A stretch of 64,000 nt of DNA, from NCBI GenBank assembly GCA_016703065.1, contig JADJCU010000003.1, positions 124,001 to 188,000 of the forward strand. The letters run 5' to 3'. The position numbers and the translations under genes are program-made. The first letter of the stretch is position 1; each line of letters opens with the position of its first letter. Source of the DNA: a bacterium. GTDB lineage: Bacteria; Electryoneota; RPQS01. A model generated the notes under the pieces. It saw only the letters and a list, made by a program, of their open reading frames with translations. It searched no databases and had not been told where the DNA came from. This document shows positions 25,880 through 34,975 of this stretch, in pieces.

Positions 25880-26860
25880 TTATTTCTCGTTCAGCAACCG
25901 TTCCACCAAATGCTCCGCCTTCATCCCATCCGCTTCCGCGGTAAAGTTGGGAACCAAGCGGTGGCGCAGGACAGGCAGGGCAACGGCGCGCACATCGTCA
26001 ATTTCGGGTGTTGGGCGACCTTGCAGCGCGGCACGAGTTTTGGCACCTAAGATCAAATACTGCGACGCGCGCGGGCCGCAGCCCCAGCTCACGTAGTCCT
26101 TGATAAACTTCGGCGCTTCGTCCGAATTCGGACGCGTCCTGCGCACGAGCTTGACGGCATACTCAACGACGTTATCCGCCACGGGCACGCGGCGCACGAG
26201 GTCCTGCAAAGTCGCAATCTGCTGCGCATTCAAGACCTTCGTCACGGAGTGCGTGGCCGCCGAGGTCGTGTTCTTGACAATCTGTTCTTCTTCTTTGAAA
26301 CTCGGATAGTCCACCCACAGATTGAACATGAAGCGGTCGAGCTGCGCTTCGGGCAACGGATAGGTGCCCTCCTGCTCAATCGGATTTTGCGTCGCGAGCA
26401 CAAAGAACGGCTCTTCGAGCTTATAGGTCTCCCCTGCCGCCGTGACTTCGTGCTCCTGCATAGCCTGCAAGAGTGCGGCCTGCGTTTTGGGCGGCGTGCG
26501 GTTGATTTCGTCGGCCAGCACGATATTCGCGAACACGGGCCCTTTGATGAACTTGAAGCTGCGGCGTCCTGTCGCGCGATCTTCTTCGGCGATCCCGGTA
26601 CCCGTGATGTCCGAGGGCATCAAGTCAGGCGTAAACTGAATGCGGCTGAACTTCAGGTCGAGCATCCGCGCCATCGTCGAAATGAGCAGCGTCTTCGCCA
26701 GACCGGGAACACCGACGAGCAGGCAATGCCCGCGCGCCAGCAACGTCATCATCAATTGTTCAATGATTTGCTCTTGGCCGACAATCACCTTGCCGACTTC
26801 TTGGAGCATGACGTCGCGGGAGTCTTTGAGTTGTTTCAGTGCGTCGAGGTCGGACGCCAT
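25880..26860 (-). CDS. MoxR-family AAA+ ATPase
   Basis: It has 326 residues. Walker A is in LLVGVPGLAKTLL, Walker B in VLADEINRTPPKTQAALLQAMQE, and sensor 1 in FVLATQNPIEQEGTYPLPEAQLDRF; the C-terminal lid has GPRASQYLILGAKTRAAL. These are standard MoxR features. It is the first gene of a two-gene operon with the DUF58 protein. MoxR proteins act as chaperone-like ATPases maturing partner complexes, usually the vWA partner. It is divergent from rlmN across a 77-bp gap. Confidence 0.93.
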   Translation of the reverse strand: MASDLDALKQLKDSRDVMLQEVGKVIVGQEQIIEQLMMTLLARGHCLLVGVPGLAKTLLISTMARMLDLKFSRIQFTPDLMPSDITGTGIAEEDRATGRRSFKFIKGPVFANIVLADEINRTPPKTQAALLQAMQEHEVTAAGETYKLEEPFFVLATQNPIEQEGTYPLPEAQLDRFMFNLWVDYPSFKEEEQIVKNTTSAATHSVTKVLNAQQIATLQDLVRRVPVADNVVEYAVKLVRRTRPNSDEAPKFIKDYVSWGCGPRASQYLILGAKTRAALQGRPTPEIDDVRAVALPVLRHRLVPNFTAEADGMKAEHLVERLLNEK

Positions 26861-26937
26861 AGGCGGGAGAATCCTTGGGGTTGGACTTGCGAGCGGGGGT
26901 TTCTCTTCGTAGATTGAAGGAACCGCGCCGGAATCAC

Positions 26938-28025
26938 ATGTTATTGAAAAAGAAAATACTTATAGGGTTAACGCGCAAGGAACTGGAAAGTTTCGCGCAC
27001 GAGCAGAGCGAGCCAGCCTTCCGTGGGCGGCAGCTCTACTCGTGGCTCTATCAGAAGCGGGCAACGAGCTTCGATGAGATGTCCGATCTCCCCGCAACGT
27101 GGCGGCTTAAACTGAAAGATGTGGCGACAATTGGAACGCTTGGTCTGGCCCGGCCAGCTAACGCGTCACGCGACGGTTCGCGGAAATTCCTGTTCGATCT
27201 GGAGGACGGGCTGCGCGTTGAATCGGTCTATCTGCCCGACTCACCCGGAGAAACCGTGTGCATTTCGAGTCAAGTTGGATGCGCGCTCGGCTGCCATTTC
27301 TGCGCGACGGCAAAGATGGGATTGTTCCGCCACCTGACTGCGAGTGAGATTGTCCTGCAAGTTCTCGAAGTTGAGAAGCACTGTTCAACGCGGCTCACGA
27401 ACATCGTGTTCATGGGCATGGGCGAGCCGTTGCACAATTACGATCAGGTACTCGCAGCGTTGCGCCTGCTCACCGATGAGAACGGAATCGGACTAGCCGC
27501 TCGCCGCATCACGGTTTCGACGGTGGGGCTTGTCCCGGCAATTGAGCGCTGGATGAAAGATTCACCTCCCGCGAAACTCGCCATCTCCTGCATGCGACAA
27601 CGGACGCCTGCCGCGCCGAGCTAATGCCGATTAACAAGGCGTATCCGCTCGACCTGCTTTTCAAGACGCTGCGCCGCTTTGCTCATGTGACCAAAGACCC
27701 GGTGACCTTTGAGTATATCATGATCTCGGATTTCAATGATCGCGAGGAAGATGTTGACAATCTCGCGCACTGGCTGAAGAACATTCCCGCGAAGATGAAC
27801 CTGATTCGCCTTCATCCTACAGGCAGCGGTCTCAAGCCCTCGAGCGACGCGGCGATAGACCGCTTCATGGGCTGGCTCACTGAAGCGGGTATCCGCTGTA
27901 CTTTGCGCGAATCGCGCGGCTTGGATGATGAAGCGGCGTGCGGCATGCTGTTTACGCAGGAGCCGTTTAGGCCGACAAAACTCAGAGCGTGGGAAACGAA
28001 GGATACACACGCCGAACAAGGCTAA
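26938..28025 (+). pseudogene. rlmN: 23S rRNA/tRNA adenine-2 methyltransferase RlmN, one-base frameshift
   Basis: A radical-SAM enzyme that methylates C2 of A2503 in 23S rRNA and A37 in tRNAs. ATG 26938 begins MLLKKKILIGLTRKELE. The SAM cluster cysteines are Cys115, Cys119 and Cys122 in VGCALGCHFCATAKMG, and FMGMGEPLHNYD is the second family block. After KLAIS the frame runs to a stop at 27624. Restoring one C at 27586-27588 gives the canonical SLHATTD motif, continuing without a gap through MPINKAYPLDLL to 28025 (about 362 residues). The catalytic Cys is in EAACGMLF. This is almost certainly a sequence error in an important gene. Confidence 0.92.
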
Positions 28026-28143
28026 GGCTTCCGCAGTTCGGTCGGGCTCTACTATCGTGGTTGCAAACTCAATTTGAATAGACTATTCCCTGCACGAAGC
28101 ACACAATGAGCGCGTGTCCGCCAAGTGAGAGCGTGCAGAAGAG

Positions 28144-28165
28144 GGTCCAGCGTCTACGCTGGTCC
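28144..28165. terminator. Hairpin at the convergent rlmN/meaB ends
   Basis: A short dyad CCAGCGT/ACGCTGG (28147-28162), extended by two more pairs across a T-T mismatch, has the meaB stop codon in its loop. Its role as a shared terminator is uncertain. The rest of 28026-28153 shows no gene. Confidence 0.35.
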
Positions 28166-29074
28166 CACCAACTTCCCAAGCACGCCATACGGACTTTCCC
28201 CGTTGGCCAAGGCCGCGTCCATCAGCGCGGCTTTTTCTTTGGTCCAGAACTGCGAGAGCAATCTCTTTTCCAGCATTCGCTGAATCCGTCGTCTTGCATG
28301 AGCGTGGCGCCGGACTTGGAATTTGCCTGTTGATCGCAAATGCGCAAGATGCGCCTCAATCTGCTCGGCCAACTCAACGACGCCTGTCTCACGTGTAGCA
28401 ACGGTATTCACCACCGGGGGCTTCCAATGATCCCACATTTTGAGCATCATTGCGCCCTGTAAATCTCCCGTGAAACGGTCTGCGCCCTCGCGGTCTGCCT
28501 TGTTGACGCAGAACACATCCGCCGCTTCCATTAAGCCCGCCTTCATCCCCTGAATCGCGTCACCAGACTCCGGAACGAGCACCACAACGACGCTGTCCGC
28601 ATACTGCACGACTTCAAGTTCCGATTGTCCGACGCCGACCGTCTCGAAAAGCACGTAATCATCCCGCCGCATCCAACACGTCGGCCATATCACCTGCGGC
28701 CTGAGACAATCCCCTAAATCTCCGCGCGTCGCCAGCGAACGCACAAACACCCCGTCGTCCAACCCGATCGCGTTCATGCGCACGCGGTCACCAAGCAACG
28801 CGCCGCCCGAAAATGGCGACGTCGGATCAACCGCGAGTATTGCAACTTGGCGGCCCTGTTTGCGCAGGTGCTTCGTATAGGCCGTAACCAGCGAGCTCTT
28901 CCCCGCTCCGGGCGGTCCGGTGAATCCGATGCGTACGGCCCGGCCGACTCGATTCCCCAGCGCGCGCAAGACCTCATCGGCGCCTTCGGCGGAGTTCTCT
29001 ACTCGCGACAAAGTCCGCGCCAAGGCGCTGCGTGAGCCACTGAACATCGCATCGATCAGCTCGACAGGCGTCAC
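28154..29074 (-). CDS. meaB: MeaB/ArgK-type G3E GTPase
   Basis: It has 306 residues. GTG 29074 overlaps the stop of the upstream gene (GTGA). Walker A is GPPGAGKS (53-60), VDPTSPFSGGALLGDRVRM and FETVGVGQSELEVV are MeaB family blocks, and VNKADREGADR is the G4 motif. The family protects or loads B12-dependent acyl-CoA mutases such as methylmalonyl-CoA mutase; no mutase gene is in the window. Residues about 121-140 (CLRPQVIWPTCWMRRDD) are unlike the family. Shifting frame over 28660-28714 gives the expected GLSQAAGDMADVLDAAG, so two compensating indels are likely. It is the last gene of the long minus-strand run. Confidence 0.9.
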   Translation of the reverse strand: MTPVELIDAMFSGSRSALARTLSRVENSAEGADEVLRALGNRVGRAVRIGFTGPPGAGKSSLVTAYTKHLRKQGRQVAILAVDPTSPFSGGALLGDRVRMNAIGLDDGVFVRSLATRGDLGDCLRPQVIWPTCWMRRDDYVLFETVGVGQSELEVVQYADSVVVVLVPESGDAIQGMKAGLMEAADVFCVNKADREGADRFTGDLQGAMMLKMWDHWKPPVVNTVATRETGVVELAEQIEAHLAHLRSTGKFQVRRHAHARRRIQRMLEKRLLSQFWTKEKAALMDAALANGESPYGVLGKLVGPA

Positions 29075-29376
29075 TTCGTCGGCGCCTCCGCGTCACTCTC
29101 CGTCAAGTCCACTACGATTTGCGGCGCGTTCGCATAGCGTTCCACATAGTCACGCACTTCCGGCAGCAGGAAGAGAGCGTCAAGGTCTTCGCGCGCCAAC
29201 GCGCGGGCGAGAATCTCGGCGCGCTCCTCATCGCCAAAGCGTTTGTTCATGATGACCAGACGCTCGGTTTCAAAGATACATCGACCGCCGCGAAAATTCC
29301 CCTTCTCGTTGCGAATCTTGTAACCCTGTTTCTCCAGCGCCTCGGTCAGCAGCTGAACAAGTTTCGCGGCTCTCAT
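29071..29376 (-). CDS. Conserved-looking small protein, unknown function (101 aa)
   Basis: A soluble protein with the pattern KIRNEKGNFRGGRCIFETERLVIMNKRFGDEERAEILARAL, suggesting a small alpha/beta fold; the tail is acidic. I recognise no named family. Its ATG (29376-29374) overlaps the corrected manC stop as TAATG, and its own stop overlaps the meaB GTG as GTGA, so manC, this gene and meaB are translationally coupled. It could be a regulator or cofactor-handling partner of either neighbour, but nothing in the sequence decides this. Confidence 0.75.
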   Translation of the reverse strand: MRAAKLVQLLTEALEKQGYKIRNEKGNFRGGRCIFETERLVIMNKRFGDEERAEILARALAREDLDALFLLPEVRDYVERYANAPQIVVDLTESDAEAPTK

Positions 29377-29439
29377 TACAGCACATCCTCCCGGCCTTGC
29401 GCCTTAAGCGTATCGACGAGCTCTTTCACTTCCTGTGAT

Positions 29440-30447
29440 CTATCGAGCGGGCAGATCATGATCGTCGTCCTCCGTCTCGACTATGATCAGATTGCTGACT
29501 CCTGTCACTGCAATCAATTTCTTGTTTCCGAGTACACACGTGTTGTGGGTGTTGGCCAGCGTGACATTGCCGCGAATAGCGTTGCCGTGATCATCGTGCG
29601 GCATCAAGCGCCACACTTCGTCCCAACTTCCGACATCGTTCCAGTCGAACGTGCCGCGCACGACGGCGACGCGGGGCGCTTTCTCCATAACGCCATAGTC
29701 AATAGATATGCCTTTGCCTGATTCAAACACGCGGCGTGTTACGTTTTGCTCCTGCGGCGTGCCGATTGCGCCGTCGATCTCTTCAAAGGCAACGCCCCAC
29801 AACGGCAGTAAATCGCGAATCAGCTTCAATATCGAGTCTGCACGCCAGACAAACATGCCGCTGTTCCACAGGAACTCGCCGCTCTCCAGAAACAGTCTTG
29901 CCGTCGCCAGGTTTGGCTTTTCGGCAAACGTGCGCACCGGATAGACGTTGTCCCGCAGCCGGATACCGCTGGTATCCATCTGAATGTAACCATATCCCGT
30001 TTCCGGGCGAGTGGGCTGGATGCCGATTGTCGCCAACAGCTCGGAATCGTGTACAACCTCCACAGCGGACGTGAGGCAGAAATGAAACTGCGGGATGTTG
30101 GTAATTCGATGATCAGCGGGCAGCACTATCATTACAGCGTCAGGATCGCTCTTGTGCAAATGCACAGCCGCAAGCCCGATTGCTGGCGCCGTATTGCGGC
30201 CCACAGGCTCAATAATGAAACGATCGTCGCGGAACTGCGGCACGAGCTTTTTGATCTGCGCCGCCTGATCGGCGTTTGTGACGATCCAGACATTCTCGCT
30301 GTCGACCAGCCCGTCCAAGCGCGACATAGTCTGCTCAATCATCGTGCCTTCGCCGGTCAGATCGATCAACTGTTTGGGACGGTGTCGACGGGAAAGCGGC
30401 CAGAAACGCGCACCCACTCCACCGGCCATGATCACAGCATGAAGCAT
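29440..30447 (-). CDS. manC: Mannose-1-phosphate guanylyltransferase
   Basis: Makes GDP-mannose from GTP and mannose-1-phosphate. The nucleotide-binding signature is MAGGVGARFWPLSRRHRPKQ in two blocks (MAGGVGARFWPLSR, RPKQ), with FAEKP and WNSGMFVW conserved sugar-binding motifs and DWNDVGSW near the end. The frame ends at 29440 after LIIVETED. A shift near 29460-29468 (one extra or two missing bases) gives MICPLDRSQEVKELVDTL and ends with TAA at 29376, the proper C-terminus and a 1-base overlap with the next gene. Only the guanylyltransferase domain is present, not the ManC-ManA fusion. It supplies the mannose branch of the polysaccharide cluster. Confidence 0.92.
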   Translation of the reverse strand: MLHAVIMAGGVGARFWPLSRRHRPKQLIDLTGEGTMIEQTMSRLDGLVDSENVWIVTNADQAAQIKKLVPQFRDDRFIIEPVGRNTAPAIGLAAVHLHKSDPDAVMIVLPADHRITNIPQFHFCLTSAVEVVHDSELLATIGIQPTRPETGYGYIQMDTSGIRLRDNVYPVRTFAEKPNLATARLFLESGEFLWNSGMFVWRADSILKLIRDLLPLWGVAFEEIDGAIGTPQEQNVTRRVFESGKGISIDYGVMEKAPRVAVVRGTFDWNDVGSWDEVWRLMPHDDHGNAIRGNVTLANTHNTCVLGNKKLIAVTGVSNLIIVETEDDDHDLPAR

Positions 30448-30450
30448 ATC

Positions 30451-32085
30451 TTATCGTTGGGTTTCAGTCGTCCAGGTAATGTCTGTTTCATTCGTCCAGC
30501 GGGGCCGGACAGAAACCGTATCGGGATGCCATTGAAATGGTTCGGAAAACTCAAACGGCATGACGCTTCCAATGTTGTGCACGCCGTCACGATTGACGTC
30601 CTGCAGAATACGGATGCGATACTTGCCTTCCGGCCAACCGCGAAACTCGTAACTCGAAAATGTAGTGAAGGACGCGCCTTCCACTCGATCCTTGACCGGA
30701 TGCAATTCCAGAATCCACTGCGCTCCCGCCGTCGCACGCACCGATCCGGAAATTGTTCCCATCGAATCCGCCGGGTACGTATACCATGCAATCGTGACGA
30801 CCGAGTCGTGCGGCACATTGCCGGAATAATCTCGAATCAGCAGCCCGGGAATCTCGAGCGTGTATTTCTTGCCCGGAATTAGACTGTGATCAGGCGTGAC
30901 TGAAATCGAAGCGGGATCGGACGACGAAACGGAAAACGGCACATCCACTGTGTCGGCCTTGAAGGTAACGGTGAGCGAGTCGCGCGGCTCGTCAAACAGA
31001 ATTGGCTCACTGAACACAGCAATGATCTGTTCGGGCAGCTCGCGATTCACAGAGCGGTTCGCGGGCCATGATGTAACCAGACTCGGCGCCGTCGTATCAG
31101 CGCGCGAATTCACCGCAAACTTTGCGGCGAGAGTGTCGTCAGCGACACCGACAGTGACTAACGCGCTGTCGCTGGTCAGAGTGTCGCCAAAATAGACGAA
31201 CCAACTCCCACTCGCGCTGCTGTCAACGCCAATGTGCTCCGCGAAAATCTCAGCGGCTCCGTCACGAATTAGTACCGTCGGCTGCATGTCCTTGTTAAGA
31301 CGAAGGTCCAGACGATGTTGATCAAACTGACGCGCGCGCAAAATCGCCGGTGGTGAAGTGTCATGCAGCATCGGCACAAACGTGACAAACGGCGTCAACC
31401 CTTCACGTACATCCACATCCATCGAAGCCGGGCCGATAAGCTCCGACGCCGGCGACCACAACCCGTCAAAATTTCGGTCATCAAGCGCAAACAGTCGATA
31501 CCGACCCTGCGCAAGATAGGTAAGTTCAAACGATCCATCCGCATCCGTTTGCATTCGATAGTCGGGTGAATCGCGCAACGGATCAGGCAAAGTGTCGCTC
31601 AGCAAATACGCGACGACGCCAAACGACTTGCTTTTCTCGGGCAGGGCAACCATACCACGGATCAAACCGCGATCGATGCTGTCGCCCGTACTAAAAGCAA
31701 GCGTGAAACTGCTTTCGAGCCCGTTTCCTTGCAAATCTTTCGCTTGCGCTCCGACCGTAACCACAATGGTCCGGTTATCCGGCAGTGGATCGAGATAGTC
31801 CAACACTAATCGCCGACCCGACCAGCGATAGCGTAACCGCTGGCCGGGCTCGGGTGAGAGGTAAAGCGCCGCTTCGACACCTGAACGATTGACGGGTTCG
31901 GAGAACTCGAGCATCACATCGCGGTCCCAGGCAATCTCGGTTTCATCCTGTGTCGGACTCGTCTTGACGACGGTCGGCGCAGTCTTGTCTTCAGGGCCGC
32001 CGGGCGGAGTGGCCATACGGGCACACGACGCGCACAGCGCCGCGACGACGAAGAGCGTGGCGAGCTTAGACGGTCTTACGTCCAA
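30451..32085 (-). CDS. Lipoprotein with SbsA/Ig-like domains
   Basis: It has 544 residues. The start is TTG 32085, 20 bases inside the end of the upstream dehydrogenase gene. An N-terminal hydrophobic segment ends in a lipobox-like cysteine (Cys21, ALCASC). The sequence after it, ATPPGGPEDKTAPTVVKTSPTQDETEI, is the usual opening of FCB lipoproteins with Ig-like SbsA domains; a second such domain begins at about residue 330 (TTAPSLVTSWPANRSVN). A carboxypeptidase-regulatory-like domain lies between them (DADGSFELTYLAQGRYRLFALDD). It is anchored in the envelope. Its place inside a sugar-nucleotide operon suggests a link to surface assembly, but that is inference. Confidence 0.8.
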   Translation of the reverse strand: MDVRPSKLATLFVVAALCASCARMATPPGGPEDKTAPTVVKTSPTQDETEIAWDRDVMLEFSEPVNRSGVEAALYLSPEPGQRLRYRWSGRRLVLDYLDPLPDNRTIVVTVGAQAKDLQGNGLESSFTLAFSTGDSIDRGLIRGMVALPEKSKSFGVVAYLLSDTLPDPLRDSPDYRMQTDADGSFELTYLAQGRYRLFALDDRNFDGLWSPASELIGPASMDVDVREGLTPFVTFVPMLHDTSPPAILRARQFDQHRLDLRLNKDMQPTVLIRDGAAEIFAEHIGVDSSASGSWFVYFGDTLTSDSALVTVGVADDTLAAKFAVNSRADTTAPSLVTSWPANRSVNRELPEQIIAVFSEPILFDEPRDSLTVTFKADTVDVPFSVSSSDPASISVTPDHSLIPGKKYTLEIPGLLIRDYSGNVPHDSVVTIAWYTYPADSMGTISGSVRATAGAQWILELHPVKDRVEGASFTTFSSYEFRGWPEGKYRIRILQDVNRDGVHNIGSVMPFEFSEPFQWHPDTVSVRPRWTNETDITWTTETQR

Positions 32086-33371
32086 TGCCGAAGTACTCGA
32101 AGCCGATTTCCTTCATCTGCTCGGGTTCGAACAGATTTCTTCCGTCAAACAAGATAGGCCGTTTCAGGAGCGACTTCATTCGCGTGAAGTCCGGCTCGCG
32201 GAACTCCTGCCACTCCGTACAAATCAACAGCGCGTCGGCGTCTTTGAGCGGCGTGTAGTAATCATCGTGGAAATGCGCCTTGTCACCCACCATCGATCGC
32301 GCATTCTCCATGGCCTGCGGGTCGTAGACGTGCAACTGCGCGCCGCGTTCGTGCAGCGCGTCAATCGTGTACAGAGATGGCGCTTCCCGCATGTCGTCGG
32401 TCTTCGGCTTGAACGACAAGCCCCAGATCGCGAAGCGCAACCCGCTCAGGTCCTCTCCGAACTTCTTGACCACCTTGTCAACGAGGCGGAAACGCTGTTG
32501 CGTGTTCACCTCGTCAACAGCATGCAGAATCTTGAGCGTATGATCGTATTTCTTTCCGATCTTGATCAAGGCCGAAACGTCCTTCGGAAAGCACGAACCG
32601 CCGTAGCCAATTCCGGCATACAGGAAATGTGGTCCGATTCGCTTATCTGAGCCGATCCCAAAACGCACGTTATTGATGTCCGCGCCGCAGGCCGCACAGG
32701 TTCGCGATCTCGTTCGTGAACGTGATCTTGGTCGCGAGCATGGCATTCGCAGCGTACTTCGTCATCTCCGCTGAGCGCACGTCCATTGAAACCACACGGT
32801 GCCCGAGGCGGTGGAACGGCGCGTACAGCCGCTTCATAACCTCTTCAGCGCGTGCGCTTTCAACGCCGATCACGATGCGGTCGGGCTTCATGAAGTCGTT
32901 CACCGCATCGCCCTCTTTCAAGAACTCGGGGTTCGAGACGACGTCAAATTCAACGTTTGTATGCTTGCGAATCGTCTCGCGCACCAAATCGCCCGAGCCA
33001 ACCGGCACAGTGGACTTGTTTACAACGATCTTATATTCCTTTATACGCTTTCCGATACTCTCCGCGACGGCGAGCACATACTTGAGATCGGCGGATCCAT
33101 CTTCGCCCGGAGGCGTTCCGACTGCGATCATCAGCACTTCGGAATCATCCATGACGGAGTATAGGTCCGTCGTAAACGTGAGACGACCCTGAGCGACATT
33201 GCGGTCAAGGTACTCCTTCAAACCAGGTTCGTAAATGGGAACCACACCTTGCTTAAGTAGGTCAATCTTGCGCGCGTCGGTATCCACACAGGCGACTTGA
33301 TTGCCGGATTCAGCCAAACAAGTGCCGGTCACAAGACCGACGTAGCCGGTTCCAATGACAGTAACTTTCAT
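32066..33371 (-). pseudogene. ugd: UDP-glucose 6-dehydrogenase, frameshifted
   Basis: NAD-dependent oxidation of UDP-glucose to UDP-glucuronate. The N-terminal GTGYVGLVTGTCLAESG is the NAD site, NKSTVPVGSG and NPEFLKEGDAVNDFMKPDRIVIG are family blocks, and AYAGIGYGGSCFPKDV contains the catalytic cysteine. The frame breaks after TNEIANLC near 32690-32696, where two missing bases (GAG of an expected ...CEACGAD) explain it; the second part runs to 32066 with the NAD/UDP lobes intact. Full length would be about 435 residues, normal for the family. It is probably functional in the organism and supplies glucuronate-type precursors. Confidence 0.9.
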
Positions 33372-33406
33372 AGTGAGTTGTCTTTTCTGCTTGGAAATAT
33401 GCGGAA

Positions 33407-33988
33407 CTATATCGTATTGGCGATATGTTCCTTGAGAAACGTGCTGAGAATGTGATCCAGCACTAAATGGAGATCTTCAACCGGTCCGTATTCACGCGAC
33501 GCTACGACGACGTTTTGATCGGTCATCGAAGCGAGCTTGCCGCCGCCGAATCCGATCAATCCAATGGCAGTAACGCCAAGCTCGCGCGCGGCGCTCGCCG
33601 CTTCGAGTATATTCGGCGAGTTGCCCGAAGCCGTGATCAGAATCACAACATCGCCCTTACGGGCATAGGCGCGCAGCGGCTCCGCAAACACGGCGTTGTA
33701 ACTTACGTCATTGGCGTAGGCCGTGAGCATCGCCATATTATCACCCGGCGCGAGCATCCGAAAGCGTCGCGCGTTGGGAGCGCTTGCTCCTTTAGTGAAG
33801 TCGCACACCCAGTGCGTCGCGGTTGTCCAGCTCCCGCCGTTGCCGCAAACGAAAACGGTCGCGTCGCGGTCATACGCGTCCACAAGAATGGACATGCAGG
33901 CTACAACGTCATCGACATTAACGCTGTCCAGAACGGCCTTTAAGCGTTCAAGATATGCATGAACGTGTGTCGCTTTGTCAGGTGTCAT
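33407..33988 (-). CDS. gmhA: SIS-domain sedoheptulose-7-phosphate isomerase-like protein
   Basis: It has 193 residues, the GmhA length. FVCGNGGSWTTATHWVCDF aligns with the GNGGS...H..E segment: the His is kept but the Glu that bases the reaction in E. coli (E65) is Asp here. ITASGNSPNILEAASAARELG is the SIS phosphate loop. In YGPVEDLHLVLDHIL the usual metal-binding Gln is Glu and the His is kept. It converts sedoheptulose-7-P to D-glycero-manno-heptose-7-P. The start overlaps the kinase gene stop (ATGA), and kinase and nucleotidyltransferase lie directly upstream, consistent with a heptose pathway. Confidence 0.85.
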   Translation of the reverse strand: MTPDKATHVHAYLERLKAVLDSVNVDDVVACMSILVDAYDRDATVFVCGNGGSWTTATHWVCDFTKGASAPNARRFRMLAPGDNMAMLTAYANDVSYNAVFAEPLRAYARKGDVVILITASGNSPNILEAASAARELGVTAIGLIGFGGGKLASMTDQNVVVASREYGPVEDLHLVLDHILSTFLKEHIANTI

Positions 33989-34974
33989 TTGAACGGATAG
34001 CGTTTGATGTTAAAGATGACTTTGCTGCCGTCACGTTCTGGCATGAACGGCAACTCAAACAGATCGCCCAGCGCCGCGCGAACATGTTCCTGATACGTCG
34101 GCGGCACATAAAGTAACAAGAAACCACCGCCACCGGCGCCTGCAATCTTACCCCCTATCGCTCCCGCCTGAAGTGCGCGTTGGTACAACGAATCAATCCC
34201 ATCATCCGAAATCTTCGCCGCCATGCGCTTCTTGAGCTCCCACCCGTCGTGCAGAAGCCGTCCGACTCCTTCAAAATCTAATGCAATCAGCGCTTGTTCA
34301 ATTTGATCGACAAGCGGCATCATGGCTTCCAGGATTTCGCGTCTAGATGTCGTCTGTGATTTCTGTTCGGCCAGAATCTCAGCTGACTTGCGCGTACGGT
34401 TAGTGTAAAACAGCATCAGATTGCTTCCGAAATGCCGCAGAGCCTGCGTCGGAAGGTTGACTGCGGTTTCAAACACCGTTTCGTCAGGATGAAAGACAAA
34501 CCGCCGCAGTCCGCCGTAGGCCGCGATGTATTGGTCCTGTTTTCCGATCGGCCGGCCGCACTTCTCGATTTCAATTACGCATGCCTGTCGTGCCAGCACG
34601 TCGGCGGTGACTTGTCGACCGAGGTACATGTACATCGCGTTAAGAAGTCCTACGACCAGCGACGATGACGACCCGAGTCCGCTGCCCTCGGATGGGATAT
34701 CGGCCAGTGTCGAAATCTCAACGCCGCGTTCAAGTCCCGTCATCTCCATGGCAGCTTTGATCAGCTCATGCTTGATCTCAGAAACGTCGTCAACCGTCTC
34801 GTTCCGCGAGTAGTTCAGAACGATCTTCTCGTCAAATCGCTCCTTAATGATGACAAAAATATACTTGTCAATCGCGGTCGAGATTACTTGTCCCGCGCCG
34901 TGATGATAGTAATCCGGTAGATCGCTGCCGCCTCCGGCAAAGCTCAAACGAAGAGGTGTTTGCGTGATAACCAT
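33985..34974 (-). CDS. hddA: GHMP kinase, D-glycero-D-manno-heptose-7-phosphate 1-kinase type
   Basis: It has 329 residues. PLRLSFAGGGSDLPDYY is the N-terminal block of the heptose/fucose-type GHMP kinases, PSEGSGLGSSSSLVVGLLNA the ATP-binding glycine/serine motif, and KIAGAGGGGFLLLYV the C-terminal motif 3. In the known GDP-heptose pathway HddA phosphorylates heptose-7-P at C1. It sits between the isomerase (4-base overlap) and a nucleotidyltransferase (1-base gap). No GmhB phosphatase, needed next in that pathway, is in the window. Confidence 0.88.
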   Translation of the reverse strand: MVITQTPLRLSFAGGGSDLPDYYHHGAGQVISTAIDKYIFVIIKERFDEKIVLNYSRNETVDDVSEIKHELIKAAMEMTGLERGVEISTLADIPSEGSGLGSSSSLVVGLLNAMYMYLGRQVTADVLARQACVIEIEKCGRPIGKQDQYIAAYGGLRRFVFHPDETVFETAVNLPTQALRHFGSNLMLFYTNRTRKSAEILAEQKSQTTSRREILEAMMPLVDQIEQALIALDFEGVGRLLHDGWELKKRMAAKISDDGIDSLYQRALQAGAIGGKIAGAGGGGFLLLYVPPTYQEHVRAALGDLFELPFMPERDGSKVIFNIKRYPFK

Positions 34975-34975
34975 A

